Source: Gammaproteobacteria bacterium (lineage in GTDB: Bacteria; Pseudomonadota; Gammaproteobacteria; Ga0077536). From it: a stretch of 64,000 nt of DNA. A program made the translations under genes and the position numbers. Positions 26,026-35,820 of this stretch are shown piece after piece (the first letter of the stretch is position 1; each line of letters starts with the position of its first letter). The notes under the pieces are model-generated. The model was not told where the DNA came from, made no database searches, and was given only the letters and a program-made list of their open reading frames with translations. The stretch covers positions 1 to 64,000 of the forward strand of contig JACQWY010000035.1 of assembly GCA_016209015.1 (NCBI GenBank), read 5' to 3'.

Positions 26026-27711
26026 ATGCTCGCAACTTTCTCGTTCATCGTGGCGATGTTCATCACTATGGTGCTTATTCCACCATTGATGAGGTCCGCG
26101 CGTAAGCTCTCAATAGTAGACATACCCGACGAGCGCAAGGTGCATACGGGGGCTGTTCCGCGCATCGGCGGCGTCGCCATGGTCGCTGGGGCGGTCACGC
26201 CGGTGCTGCTTTTTCAATCCCACCCGCCGGTCATAATTTCCTATCTGCTGGGCATCGGGATCATTCTCTTTTTCGGGGTCTGGGACGATCGTTCGGGCCT
26301 CGATTATCGGCTCAAGTTCCTGGGGCAGTTCCTGGCCGTGTGTGTCGTCGTCTTTTACGGCGACATCCATATCCGATTCGTGCCGTTCCACAGTCTTGAA
26401 TCTATTCCCTACGGCGTCTCGGTACCGCTGACGATATTTGCGCTGCTCGGTATCACTAACGCCATCAATCTCGCTGACGGGCTCGATGGTCTCGCGGGTG
26501 GCACGACGTTCATGAGCATTGCGGGATTGGCGTTGCTCGCCTTTCTCGCGGCCGATCAGCCGCTCGTGTCGCTTTCATGCGCTGTCCTCGGCAGCGTCGT
26601 GGGCTTCCTGCGTTACAACACCTATCCTGCTCAGGTCTTCATGGGCGATGCGGGCAGCCAGTTCCTCGGCTTCTCGGCAGGTGTATTCGTGGTCGTGCTG
26701 ACCCAGCAGTCGAATCCGGCGCTGAGCCCCGCGATGCCGCTGCTCCTGCTGGGGCTGCCGATCATCGATACGTTCCTCGTCATGGGGCAGCGCATCTACG
26801 AAGGGCACTCGCCCTTCAAGCCGGATCGCAACCACACGCACCACAAGCTGCTCGCGCTCGGCTTCGATCACTACGAGGCCGTGCTGATCATCTATCTCGT
26901 GCAGGCTTGCCTGGTCACCGGCGCGTTTTTCTTCAGGTACTCCGCGGATTGGGTGAACCTGTTGCTCTTTGTTGGCTTCACCGCCTTCGTCATGATCGGA
27001 TTCCGCGTGGCTGGAGTAAGCGGCTGGCGCGCCCACCAGTACTCTTTGGAAGAGCGCCGCACGCCGTTGACGACGTTCATTTCTCATCTTCGCCAGAGCG
27101 GTGCGCTGCGGCGTTGGCCGATGCGCTTCATCGGGGTCACGGTGCCGATCTATCTCGTCTATGCCATGCTTTCGGCCGGCACGATTTCGGGCGATGCGGC
27201 CGTGACGCTGGGGGTGCTCGCTGTGGGCTCGTTACTCGCGCTCCTGCTCCAGCCCCAAGCCGGCATTACACTTCCGGAACGTCTGCTCATCTGCGTGACG
27301 ATAGTTGCGAGTGTCTACTACTGGGTCGCTTCCGCGACTGAACCCGTTGCCCAGCACCAGATCGAGAACCTCTACTTCGTACTGCTGACCATCGCGCTCA
27401 TTGCAGCTTATCGTTTCCGCCAGCCACGTGCGTTCGATGTCACTCCGATGGATTTCCTGGTCGTGTTCGCCGCCATCGTGGTTCCGAACCTGCTCGGTGG
27501 CAACGCCATCGAAAGCCATCTGGGGGAAGTGGCCGCCAAGTCGGTCATCCTCTATTACGCGAGCGAAATCCTGATCTCGTATGGCGAGAGCCGGCCTAAG
27601 CTCGTTCGAGGCGTGGTCGTGCTGGTGCTGGCAGTGTTTGCGGCGAAGTATGGATGGTTGCATACCGTTAGCGGTGGAGCGGATGCTGCGGCCAGTAGCG
27701 CGCCGCCCTGA
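26026..27711 (+). CDS. WecA/MraY-family glycosyl-1-phosphate transferase, extended
   Basis: A 561-residue polytopic membrane enzyme of the UDP-GlcNAc:undecaprenyl-phosphate transferase family. It begins the lipid-linked repeat unit by moving a HexNAc-1-phosphate to the carrier. Conserved pieces are DERKVHTGAVPRIGG, GVWDDRSGLDYRLKF, NAINLADGLDGLAGG, VFMGDAGSQFLGF and DRNHTHHKLL. Typical WecA ends near 350-365 residues. Here about 200 extra residues form further membrane helices of unknown use. It follows the exosortase by 14 bases and has intermediate to high GC content. Confidence 0.92.
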   Translation: MLATFSFIVAMFITMVLIPPLMRSARKLSIVDIPDERKVHTGAVPRIGGVAMVAGAVTPVLLFQSHPPVIISYLLGIGIILFFGVWDDRSGLDYRLKFLGQFLAVCVVVFYGDIHIRFVPFHSLESIPYGVSVPLTIFALLGITNAINLADGLDGLAGGTTFMSIAGLALLAFLAADQPLVSLSCAVLGSVVGFLRYNTYPAQVFMGDAGSQFLGFSAGVFVVVLTQQSNPALSPAMPLLLLGLPIIDTFLVMGQRIYEGHSPFKPDRNHTHHKLLALGFDHYEAVLIIYLVQACLVTGAFFFRYSADWVNLLLFVGFTAFVMIGFRVAGVSGWRAHQYSLEERRTPLTTFISHLRQSGALRRWPMRFIGVTVPIYLVYAMLSAGTISGDAAVTLGVLAVGSLLALLLQPQAGITLPERLLICVTIVASVYYWVASATEPVAQHQIENLYFVLLTIALIAAYRFRQPRAFDVTPMDFLVVFAAIVVPNLLGGNAIESHLGEVAAKSVILYYASEILISYGESRPKLVRGVVVLVLAVFAAKYGWLHTVSGGADAAASSAPP

Positions 27712-27823
27712 GCGCCGATTCCGTGGGGAAACGTGCACGGAAAAGATTGGAATCTGCGTGATATAGTCGGACGGAGCCAGTTCCCGGCTGAAACGAAATC
27801 TGTTTAATCGTATTGGATTGACG

Positions 27824-28915
27824 ATGACCAAGAAGAAAGCCCTCATCACCGGCGTCACCGGCCAAGACGGCGCCTATCTCTCCGAGCTCCTCCTCAAAAA
27901 AGGCTACGAGGTCCACGGCATCAAGCGCCGCGCCTCGAGCTTCAATACCGGCCGCATCGATCACCTCTACCAGGATCCGCACGCCAAGGATCGCCATTTC
28001 GTCCTCCACTACGGCGATCTCACGGATTCAACGAACCTGATCCGCATCATCCAGCAGGTGCAGCCGGACGAAATCTACAACCTCGCGGCGCAGAGCCATG
28101 TCGCGGTGTCGTTCGAAACACCGGAGTACACGGCGAACGCGGACGCGGTCGGCACACTGCGGCTGCTCGAGGCGATCCGCATCCTCGGCCTCGAGAAGAA
28201 GACCCGCTTCTATCAGGCCTCGACGAGCGAGATGTTCGGCAAGGTGCAGGAAATCCCGCAGAAGGAGACGACGCCCTTCTATCCGCGCAGCCCCTACGGC
28301 GCGGCCAAGGTCTACGCCTACTGGATCTGCGTGAACTACCGCGAGGCCTACGGGATGTTCTGTTGCAACGGCATCCTCTTCAATCACGAATCGCCGATCC
28401 GCGGCGAGACGTTCGTGACGCGGAAGATCACCCGCGCGGTCGCACGCATCGGGCTCGGGCTGCAGGAGAAGCTCTTCCTCGGCAACATCGATGCGCTGCG
28501 CGATTGGGGTCATGCCCGCGATTACGTGCAGGCGATGTGGCTCATGCTCCAGCAGGACGAGCCGGACGATTTCGTGGTCGCGACCGGCAAGCAGGTCTCG
28601 GTACGCTGGTTCGTGGAGCGGGCGTTCAAGGAAATAGGTGTCGATATCGAGTGGCGTGGCACCGGGGTCGACGAGAAGGGCATCGACAAGGCCAGCGGCG
28701 TGGTGCGTGTCGAGATCGATCCGCGCTATTTCCGGCCGACCGAGGTCGAGACGCTGCTCGGCGATCCGGGCAAGGCGAAAGCGAAGCTCGGCTGGGAGGC
28801 GACGACGCCGCTCGAGGAGATGATTCGGGACATGGTCCGCGAGGACAAGCGCGACGCGGAGAAGGACGAGTTCTGCCGCCGTGAGGGCTTTCGCGTCTTC
28901 GATTACTTCGAATGA
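27824..28915 (+). CDS. gmd: GDP-mannose 4,6-dehydratase
   Basis: A 363-residue NADP-dependent short-chain dehydrogenase/reductase that makes GDP-4-keto-6-deoxymannose. [17 protein letters not shown] is the nucleotide-binding glycine-rich motif, [16 protein letters not shown] follows, and the catalytic SXnYXXXK appears as ASTSEMFGK and [10 protein letters not shown]; the [16 protein letters not shown] block is family-specific. I use ATG 27824 rather than the TTG six bases earlier. Its stop overlaps the fcl start (ATGA). It takes GDP-mannose from ManC. GC-rich, like the chromosome backbone. Confidence 0.96.
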   Translation: MTKKKALITGVTGQDGAYLSELLLKKGYEVHGIKRRASSFNTGRIDHLYQDPHAKDRHFVLHYGDLTDSTNLIRIIQQVQPDEIYNLAAQSHVAVSFETPEYTANADAVGTLRLLEAIRILGLEKKTRFYQASTSEMFGKVQEIPQKETTPFYPRSPYGAAKVYAYWICVNYREAYGMFCCNGILFNHESPIRGETFVTRKITRAVARIGLGLQEKLFLGNIDALRDWGHARDYVQAMWLMLQQDEPDDFVVATGKQVSVRWFVERAFKEIGVDIEWRGTGVDEKGIDKASGVVRVEIDPRYFRPTEVETLLGDPGKAKAKLGWEATTPLEEMIRDMVREDKRDAEKDEFCRREGFRVFDYFE

Positions 28916-29847
28916 AAGCGCTCGATCCGAAATCGCGGGTCCTCGTGGCCGGCGCGAAGGGCATGGTGGGCTCGGCGATCGTCCGGGCGCTGGAGAAGAG
29001 CGGGCACACGGCCGTTCTCGCGCCGTCGCGCCGCGAACTGGATCTCATGAACCCGGCGGCGGTCGAGGCGTATTTCGCGGAGCACCGGCCGGAATTCGTG
29101 TTCGTCGCGGCGGCGAAGGTCGGCGGGATCCATGCGAACAACAGCTACCCCGCGGATTTCATCTACGACAATCTCGTCATCGAAGCGAATCTCATCCACG
29201 CGGCGTTCCGGCACAAAACCGAGAAGCTGCTCTTCCTCGGTAGCACCTGCATCTATCCGAAGCTCGCGCCGCAGCCGCTGAAGGAGGAATACCTGCTGAC
29301 CGGGCCGCTCGAACCGACGAACGAGTGGTATGCAGTGGCGAAGATCGCCGGAATCAAGCTCTGCCAGGCGTTCCACAAGCAACACGGCTGCCGCTTCATC
29401 TCGGGGATGCCGACGAACCTCTACGGCGAGAACGACAATTTCGACCTCGAGACCTCGCACGTCATGCCCGCGCTCATCCGCAAATTCCACGCCGCGAAGA
29501 CGAGCGGGGCGGAGGAGGTCGTGGTGTGGGGCAGCGGCAGGCCGCTGCGCGAGTTCCTGCACGTCGACGATTGCGCGGAGGCCTGTCTGTTTCTGATGCG
29601 GAACTACGAAGACCCGGAAATCTGCAATATCGGGGTCGGCGTGGATCTCTCGATCTTGGAGCTCGCGCAGACGATCAAGCGCATCGTGGGCTTCGAGGGC
29701 CGGCTCGTGTTCGACAGTACGAAGCCGGATGGCACGCTGCGGAAGCTCGTCGATACGACGAAGATCAATGCGCTCGGGTGGAAGGCCAGGATCCCGTTGG
29801 AAGAGGGGATTCGGGAGACTTACGCCTGGTATTGCGCGCAGCGTTGA
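28912..29847 (+). CDS. fcl: GDP-L-fucose synthase
   Basis: A 311-residue bifunctional epimerase/reductase that converts GDP-4-keto-6-deoxymannose to GDP-L-fucose. [16 protein letters not shown] is the NADP-binding motif, [17 protein letters not shown] and [15 protein letters not shown] carry family residues, [15 protein letters not shown] has the YXXXK catalytic pair, and [14 protein letters not shown] follows. Full length. It completes the ManC-Gmd-Fcl route, so L-fucose is a predicted component of the polymer. It ends the run of sugar genes before a repeat-rich gap. Confidence 0.96.
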   Translation: MKALDPKSRVLVAGAKGMVGSAIVRALEKSGHTAVLAPSRRELDLMNPAAVEAYFAEHRPEFVFVAAAKVGGIHANNSYPADFIYDNLVIEANLIHAAFRHKTEKLLFLGSTCIYPKLAPQPLKEEYLLTGPLEPTNEWYAVAKIAGIKLCQAFHKQHGCRFISGMPTNLYGENDNFDLETSHVMPALIRKFHAAKTSGAEEVVVWGSGRPLREFLHVDDCAEACLFLMRNYEDPEICNIGVGVDLSILELAQTIKRIVGFEGRLVFDSTKPDGTLRKLVDTTKINALGWKARIPLEEGIRETYAWYCAQR

Positions 29848-29878
29848 TTCGATTGCGAGTCGCATGGTTCGACCGGCG

Positions 29879-30100
29879 CTTCGACGCCGGCGGCCGGAAG
29901 CTCAGTGCCCGTCGCCCTCGCGCAGGCGAGGGCACAGTCGGTGACCTTCGGCGGGTGCAGTGAGCCTCGGGTGACGTGCCGAGGACGGTCGCTGCGGCCA
30001 AGCCGTGGCGCCGGCCCCGGGGCTCGACGAAATCTCCGAGGTTGAACGACTGGGCCCTCGCCTACGCGAGGGCGACGCGGTGGGGCGGTCGATGCTTCGG
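29879..30100. repeat. Direct repeat copy 1 (with paired palindromes)
   Basis: Begins CTTCGACGCCGGCGGCCGGA and includes a forward palindrome near 29910-29946 and an inverted one near 30049-30076. It matches bases 30217-30438 at an offset of 338 with few differences, for example CAAG versus CGAG and TTGAACG versus TTCAACG. The copies look like a recent duplication of a BIME-like block. Confidence 0.8.
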
Positions 30101-30216
30101 ATTCGGATCCGCGACGCAGTGGGGTGGTCGATGCTTCGGATTCGCGACGCGCGACGCGACGCGGTGCGGTGGCCGATGCTTCGGATCCGGATCCGCGACA
30201 CGTGGGGTGGCCGATG

Positions 30217-30438
30217 CTTCGACGTCGGCGGCCGGAAACTCAATGCCCGTCGCCCTCGCGCAGGCGAGGGCCCAGTCGGTGACCTTCGGCGGGTGCAGTG
30301 AGCCTCGGGTGAGGTGCCGAGGACGGTCGCTGCTGCCGAGCCGTGGCGCCGGCCCCGGGGCTCGACGCAATCTCCGAGGTTCAACGACTGGGCCCTCGCC
30401 TGCGCGAGGGCGACGTGGTGGGAGGGTCGATGCTTCGG
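30217..30438. repeat. Direct repeat copy 2 (with paired palindromes)
   Basis: Second copy of the block at 29879-30100. Its forward palindrome lies near 30249-30285 and its inverted palindrome near 30388-30414. It retains the intact CCTGCGCGAGG arm, where copy 1 has CCTACGCGAGG, so copy 1 carries the stem mismatch. Confidence 0.8.
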
Positions 30439-30770
30439 CTTCGGATCCGCGACGCGGTGGGGTGGCCGATGCTTCGGATTCGAATGCGCGGCGCGGGTGG
30501 GACGATCAATACTTCGAAGGCACGACGTGGTGGTTCGGCCGATGTTTCGGATTCGGATGCGCGACGCGGTGGGGTCGCGGATGCTTCGGATCCGGATCCG
30601 CGATGCGCCGGCCTTCGGGCGCGTTCGCGTCGAGCGCATCGTCGGCGCGATGAGGCCCGCAGCGAGGGGCCCCGACGGCCCCCGGTCGCCTGCGAATCCT
30701 GTTGCAGTTTTTTCACAGCGGGCTGTGTAGAATCCGAGGTCCCAACTGCCGGAAACAAAACGGGTTTCAA

Positions 30771-33167
30771 ATGAATCGAATTGCCGTCACGTTCGTCCTC
30801 GTCCTGTCCGTCGTGCTCGCGTCCTGCGGTGGCGCGGCGGATCGCAAAGCGGCCTATATGCAAAAGGCCCAGGCGCTCTACACGGAGGGCAACTACGAGA
30901 AGGCCCGGCTCGAATACAAGAACGTGCTGCAGATCGATCCGAAAGACGTACCGGCGCGCTTCGGTCTCGCCCAGACGCTCGAGAAGCTGCAGGACTGGCG
31001 CGGCGCGGCCGGCATGTATCTCGCGGTCATCGAGGCCGATCCGAGCCACAAGGAAGCGCTGGCACGCATGGGCCAGATCTACCTGCTCGGGCGCAATCTC
31101 GAAGAGGCCGACAAGCTCGCCGACAAGCTGCTCGCGCTCGAGGCGACGAATCCCGATGGCCTGGTGCTGAAATCCGGCATCAAGGCGCTGCGCAATGATC
31201 TGCCCGGCGCGCTCGAGGACGTCCAGAAGGCGCTGAAGGCAAAGCCCGGCCATGCGAATGCGTCCGCGCTGCTCGCCTCGATCTACATCCAGCAGGAGAA
31301 GCCGGACGAGGCGATCGCGGTGCTGAGGACCGCGCTCGATGCCGATCCCAAGAATGCCACGGTGCGCACGATCCTCGCCCGCGTCTATGCCCAGGTCGGC
31401 AAGAACGCCGAGGCGGCGAAGCTCCTCGAGGAAAGCGTGAAGCAGGAGCCGACCGCGCTGTCCCACCGCCTGCAGCTCGCGAGCTTCTACGTGACGGAGA
31501 AGAAGCTCGACGAGGCCGAGGCCGTGCTCAATACCGCGGTGAAGGATTTCAAGGCCAAGGACGGAACGGCTGCGCGCCTCGCGCGGGCGGAGTTCCTGGC
31601 CCGCACCCGCAGCGTCGACAAGGCCGCCGAGGCGCTCGCCGGCGACATCAAGGAAGACCCGGACAACCACGAGCTCCGCTTCGCGCTCGGCAAACTCTAC
31701 GAGGCGTCGAACAACGGCGAGAAAGCGAGCGGCGTGTACAACGACATCGTCGGCCGCGAGAAGGACCAGACGAGCCCGAACGTCCTGAAGGCCAAGACCC
31801 GGCTCGCGATCGTCGCGGCCCGCGGCGGCAAGCGTGACGACGCGAACCGGCTCATCGGCGAGGTGCTGAAGGACAACCCCCGCGACAAGGATGCGCTGAT
31901 GCTCCGCGGCACGCTCGCGCTCGACGCCGGCAACCCGACGGCCGCGATCGGTGATTTCCGGGCGGCGCTGAAGGACAACCCGAACGCGCCCGACCTGCTC
32001 CGCGCCCTCGCCAAGGCCCACATCGCGAACAAGGAGACGGATCTCGCCCGCGACACGCTGAAGAAGGCCGTCGACGCGAACCCGAACGACGTCGCCGTGC
32101 ACGGCGATCTCGCGAACTTCTATGCAGTCCAGAAGGATCTCGACAGCTCGATCGCCGAGCTCCAGGAAGTGCTGAAGCTCGATCCCAAGAACCGGCAGGC
32201 GCTGGAAGGCGTCTTCAAGGTGCGTGTCTACCAGCAGAAATGGGACGAGGCGATGAAGGTCGCGGATCAGATCAAGACGGTCTTCCCGGCGGAGGCGACC
32301 GGCTTCTACTTCGCGGGCCTCGTCGATCAGGCGCAGAAGAAGTTCCCGGAGAGCATCGAGCAGTTCGAGTCCGCGCTCGCGGTCGCGCCGGACGCGGTCC
32401 AGCCGCTGTCCCAGCTCATCAAGAGCCATCTCGCGATGGGCAAGCCGGAGCTCGCGGAGAAGCGCCTGCAGGAGGTGCTCGAGCGCAACGGCAAGAACTT
32501 CGTCGCGCTGAACCTGCTCGGCGAGCTCGAGCTCGGCGCGAAGAAATTCCCCGAGGCGCAGAAGTACTTCGAGGACGCTATCGCCGTCAATCCGAAGTGG
32601 CCGATCCTGTATCGCAACCTCGCGAGCGCGAAGCTCGGTCAGAAGGACGAGGCGGGTGCGATCAAGGCGATGGAGGACGGCATCCAGGCGACCGAGGGCT
32701 CGGCACTGCTCGTCACCGGACTCGCGGCTTATCTCGAGAAGACCGGCAAGCTCGACGAGGCCATCGCGCAGTACGACAAGATCCTGAAGGATTCCCCGAA
32801 CGCCGATCTCGCCCGCAACAATCTCGCGATGCTGCTCATCGAGTACAGGAACGACGATGCCTCGCGGGCGCGTGCGGCCGAGCTGACGAAAGGCTTCGAG
32901 GCTTCGACGAACGCGGCCTTCCTCGATACCGCGGGCTGGGTGGCGTACAAGACGGGGGCCAACGAGCATGCGATCGAGCTGCTCGAAAAAGCGGTCAAGG
33001 CCTCGCCCGATGCGGCCATCATGCATTACCACCTCGGCATGGCTTACCTGAAGGGCGGCAACGAGGTGCAGGCGAAGGACCATCTGAAGCAGGCCACCGA
33101 GGGCAACGCCGACTTCAAGGGCAGCGACGAGGCGAAAGAAGCCTTGAAGAAGTTGGGAGACGCCTGA
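30771..33167 (+). CDS. prsT: PEP-CTERM system TPR-repeat lipoprotein
   Basis: A 798-residue lipoprotein. The signal peptide ends in a lipobox (SVVLASC, Cys near residue 22). The rest is a chain of more than fifteen tetratricopeptide repeats (for example YTEGNYEKARLEYKNVLQIDPKDV and later ALKDNPNAPDLLRALAKAH). This architecture and length match PrsT of PEP-CTERM/exosortase loci, where it is thought to scaffold EPS or protein assembly in the periplasm. The ATG at 30771 is chosen because it begins the signal peptide. It lies 0.9 kb downstream of fcl beyond a repeat cluster, so it is probably transcribed separately. Confidence 0.9.
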   Translation: MNRIAVTFVLVLSVVLASCGGAADRKAAYMQKAQALYTEGNYEKARLEYKNVLQIDPKDVPARFGLAQTLEKLQDWRGAAGMYLAVIEADPSHKEALARMGQIYLLGRNLEEADKLADKLLALEATNPDGLVLKSGIKALRNDLPGALEDVQKALKAKPGHANASALLASIYIQQEKPDEAIAVLRTALDADPKNATVRTILARVYAQVGKNAEAAKLLEESVKQEPTALSHRLQLASFYVTEKKLDEAEAVLNTAVKDFKAKDGTAARLARAEFLARTRSVDKAAEALAGDIKEDPDNHELRFALGKLYEASNNGEKASGVYNDIVGREKDQTSPNVLKAKTRLAIVAARGGKRDDANRLIGEVLKDNPRDKDALMLRGTLALDAGNPTAAIGDFRAALKDNPNAPDLLRALAKAHIANKETDLARDTLKKAVDANPNDVAVHGDLANFYAVQKDLDSSIAELQEVLKLDPKNRQALEGVFKVRVYQQKWDEAMKVADQIKTVFPAEATGFYFAGLVDQAQKKFPESIEQFESALAVAPDAVQPLSQLIKSHLAMGKPELAEKRLQEVLERNGKNFVALNLLGELELGAKKFPEAQKYFEDAIAVNPKWPILYRNLASAKLGQKDEAGAIKAMEDGIQATEGSALLVTGLAAYLEKTGKLDEAIAQYDKILKDSPNADLARNNLAMLLIEYRNDDASRARAAELTKGFEASTNAAFLDTAGWVAYKTGANEHAIELLEKAVKASPDAAIMHYHLGMAYLKGGNEVQAKDHLKQATEGNADFKGSDEAKEALKKLGDA

Positions 33168-33797
33168 TTACCGTTCGGGCCGGCCAGCGCTCCCACGCAG
33201 GTGGAGCGCGGTCGGGTGCCCACGGCTTCACGCAGTATCGCGACGAAATCGCAGGAGCGACCTGGCCTCGCGTCACAGCCCGGTCCCGCGGATGATCGAA
33301 AGCGCCGAGGACTGAGCACTGGGTCCCGGCCTTCGCCGGGACGACGCCGCGGTGCATTCGCGGTCTGCGCCGGGGCTTCAAGCGCTACGCGCGTCTCCGA
33401 TGTCTCGTCCCGGCAGAAGTCTGTCGTCCCGGCAGAAGTCTGTCGTCCCGGCAGAAGTCTGTCGTCCCGGCAGAAGTCTGTCGTCCCGGCAGAAGTCTGT
33501 CGTCCCGGCAGAAGTCTGTCGTCCCGGCAGGTCCCGGCGAAGGCCGGGACCCAGTCGTCGAACTTCGGCAGTCACGATGAATCGTGGGCATTCACCGGGG
33601 ACCTCGAGCGACACAGCGGCCGCTGCGGCTGAACGACTGAGCAGAGGCTGCTCGAAGCAGGCGACGCGCTGGCGCGTTTCGGCAGCGGGCGCGGCGCCAG
33701 CCGTCGGAGCCGCCGCAAGAACGCCACCTTCGAAAAACGACGACCACACGAACGCGACTTCGCGCGACCCCGAGCCGGGGGAGGCTCGACCCGATCC
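33168..33797. other. Intergenic with repeats and VNTR
   Basis: This 630-base gap carries a GTCCCGGCCTTCGCCGGGAC palindrome near 33325-33346, the 19-base tandem array at 33407-33530, and a second palindrome immediately after it (GTCCCGGCGAAGGCCGGGAC with a CCCAGTCG tail). It then runs into sequence with no clear features up to the antiporter gene. ORFs 33201..33632 and 33352..33825 are read-throughs of the array. Confidence 0.7.
33407..33530 (+). repeat. 19-bp tandem repeat, about 6.5 copies
   Basis: Six exact copies of GTCCCGGCAGAAGTCTGTC start at 33407, 33426, 33445, 33464, 33483 and 33502, followed by a partial seventh (GTCCCGGCAG) that runs straight into GTCCCGGCGAAGGCCGGGAC. Copies are contiguous with no spacers, so this is a minisatellite/VNTR and not a CRISPR. 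The unit resembles half of the adjoining palindrome, suggesting slippage started there. Confidence 0.93.
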
Positions 33798-35594
33798 ATG
33801 GACTCCTTGCTGTTCCTCATCCTGACCGTGCTCGCCGCGGCGGTGCTCGTCGTGCCCGTCGCGAAGCGCCTGCGGCTCGGCGCCGTCGTCGGCTACCTGC
33901 TCGCCGGACTTGCGCTCGGGCCGGCCGGCCTCTCGATCATCGCGGATGCCGAATCCGTCCTGCGGGTCGGCGAAATGGGCGTCGTGTTCCTGTTCTTCCT
34001 CGTCGGCCTCGAACTGCACCCGCGCCGGCTCTGGGATCTCCGCCACACCATCATCGGCATGGGCGGCTCGCAGCTCCTGTTCACGACCGCGCTGCTGCTC
34101 GGTGCCGGCATGGCCTTCGGCTTGCCGCTGCAGCGCGCGCTGCTCGTCGCGATGGTGCTCGCGCTGTCCTCGACGCCCTTCGCGCTCCAGCTCCTCGCCG
34201 AGCACACGCTCGAGAAGACGCGGGCCGGCGAGGTCGCGTTCTCGGTCCTGCTCTTCCAGGACATCGCGGTCGTGCCGATGCTCGCACTCGTGCCGCTTCT
34301 CGGCGCCCACGTGACGCCGGCGGCCGGCAATGCCTGGCTCGCGGCCGGCAAGGCGGGTCTCGTCGTGCTCGCGATCGTCTTCGCGGGCCCAATCGCCACG
34401 CGGCCGCTGTTCCGGCTCGTCGCGAATTCGGGCTCGCGCGAGCTCTTCACGGCGTTCTCGCTGCTGCTCGTCATCGGCGTCTCGGTGCTCGTGAATGCGG
34501 TCGGGCTGTCGATGGCGCTCGGCGCGTTCGTCGGCGGCGTGGTGCTCGCGGAATCGGAATACCGGCACGAAGTCGAGATCGATCTCCAACCGTTCAAGGG
34601 GCTCCTGATGGGGCTCTTCTTCATGGCGGTCGGCATGTCGCTCGACGTGCCCCTGCTGCGCGCTGCGCCGGGCCCGCTGGTCGGCCTCGCGGTCGGACTC
34701 GTGACGCTGAAATTCGGCGTGATGCTCGTGCTCGCGAAGGCCTCCAAGATCCCGGCACACCAGTCCTGGCTGCTCGGCGCCTTGCTGTGCCAGGGCGGCG
34801 AGTTCGGCTTCGTGCTGTTCGGCGCGCTCGAGGACGAAGCCGTGCTGCCCGCACGGCTCGTGCATCTGCTGGTGGGTGTCATCGTGCTCTCGATGGCGCT
34901 GACGCCGCTCGTCTACGCGGCAGCCGAGCGCATCGTCGGCTGGCGTCTCACGCGGCGGCGGCCGGCGCCGGGTGCGGAGCCGGAGCAGGATGCGGCCGGG
35001 GCGCCGGTCATCATCGCCGGCTTCGGGCGTTACGGGCAGGTCATCGACCGACTGCTCAGCGCGAACCGGATCCGGGCCACCGTCATCGATCACGATCCCG
35101 AGCAAATCGAGCTCCTGCGGCGCTTCGGTCACCAGGTGTTCTACGGGGACGCGACGCGGCTCGACCTGCTGCGCGCCGCTGGTGCGGCGGAAGCGCGTCT
35201 GCTCATCGTCGCGCTCGACGACGAGGACGCGACGCTCCGCCTCGTCGACGTCGCGCGCCGGCATTTTCCGGCGCTGCCGCTGCTCGTGCGGGTGCGCAAT
35301 CGAACCCAGGCTTATGCGATGCTCGACCGCGGCATCACGGACTTCGAGCGCGAGACGTTCGCCGCGGCGCTGAACACCGGTGTCAAGGCGCTGCTGAAGC
35401 TCGGACTGCCGCGCGAGAAGGCGTCCGAGGCTGCGCGGCTCTTCCACCAGCACGACGACGCGACGCTCAGGCGGCTCTATCCGGTGCACCTGGACCAGGA
35501 CAAGCTCATCTCGCTCACGGCCCAGGCGCGTGCCGATCTCTTCGAGCTCATGAACGCGGAACGGCCGGAGGAAGTCGAGGCGCTCGGCGATTGA
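33798..35594 (+). CDS. CPA2 monovalent cation:proton antiporter (Kef-type)
   Basis: A 598-residue inner-membrane transporter. About twelve helices form the Na+/H+ exchanger domain (residues 1-385), with GYLLAGLALGPAGL and FLVGLELHPRRLW near the start and the SSTPFALQLL and FQDIAVVPMLAL ion-pathway segments. A cytoplasmic RCK/TrkA-N domain follows, with VIIAGFGRYGQVIDRLL and YGDATRLDLL (about residues 405-540). The layout is that of KefB/KefC K+ efflux systems, which are gated by glutathione adducts. No KefF/KefG ancillary gene is adjacent, so glutathione gating is not assured. Confidence 0.92.
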   Translation: MDSLLFLILTVLAAAVLVVPVAKRLRLGAVVGYLLAGLALGPAGLSIIADAESVLRVGEMGVVFLFFLVGLELHPRRLWDLRHTIIGMGGSQLLFTTALLLGAGMAFGLPLQRALLVAMVLALSSTPFALQLLAEHTLEKTRAGEVAFSVLLFQDIAVVPMLALVPLLGAHVTPAAGNAWLAAGKAGLVVLAIVFAGPIATRPLFRLVANSGSRELFTAFSLLLVIGVSVLVNAVGLSMALGAFVGGVVLAESEYRHEVEIDLQPFKGLLMGLFFMAVGMSLDVPLLRAAPGPLVGLAVGLVTLKFGVMLVLAKASKIPAHQSWLLGALLCQGGEFGFVLFGALEDEAVLPARLVHLLVGVIVLSMALTPLVYAAAERIVGWRLTRRRPAPGAEPEQDAAGAPVIIAGFGRYGQVIDRLLSANRIRATVIDHDPEQIELLRRFGHQVFYGDATRLDLLRAAGAAEARLLIVALDDEDATLRLVDVARRHFPALPLLVRVRNRTQAYAMLDRGITDFERETFAAALNTGVKALLKLGLPREKASEAARLFHQHDDATLRRLYPVHLDQDKLISLTAQARADLFELMNAERPEEVEALGD

Positions 35595-35820
35595 GCATCA
35601 CCTGCCCGTTGAGCGACCGGCTAAAACCTTCGGCGTGCCGAGATGCGCCTCTTCTGAGCCGCCCACGCAGCCGATAAGCTCCGGGCGCCGGGATTCCTTG
35701 CGTTGCGGCGTAAGCTGGCATAACTTGCGTCCACCGTATGGGGTAGGAGGATTCCTGGCTTCGGGATCTCCACCGCACCGCCGATTCCTACTGACCACTG
35801 CCGCCGAGGAGGGGCCGCTG

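Larger units (their letters stand above)
29848..30770. repeat. Repeat-rich intergenic region
   Basis: This 923-base gap contains no credible gene. It holds a ~200-base direct repeat (29879-30100 and 30217-30438), each copy bounded by one forward and one inverted REP-like palindrome. Degenerate tandem copies of a roughly 39-base unit, GACGCGGTGGGGTGGCCGAT followed by GCTTCGGATTCGGATCC, lie between and after them (about 30075-30215 and 30415-30610). The unit length is a multiple of three, so long spurious ORFs run through it in both directions. The prsT promoter must lie in the last ~150 bases. Confidence 0.8.

Noticed and set aside
30702-30770. N-terminal extension of prsT
   Set aside because: The lipoprotein signal begins at 30771; extra residues upstream would destroy it.
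30381-33083. 900-residue minus-strand ORF opposite prsT
   Set aside because: It is the antisense shadow of a GC-rich TPR gene and of the repeat array: composition is extreme (R, L, V, E rich), there is no ribosome-binding site or domain, and prsT on the plus strand is an excellent match.
33407-33530. Possible CRISPR array
   Set aside because: Units are 19 bases, contiguous and without spacers, and no cas genes are present; it is a tandem repeat.
33378-35489. 703-residue minus-strand ORF opposite the antiporter
   Set aside because: Very rich in E, R, H and Q, no motif, and opposite a clear CPA2 antiporter; it also runs through the 19-bp repeat array.
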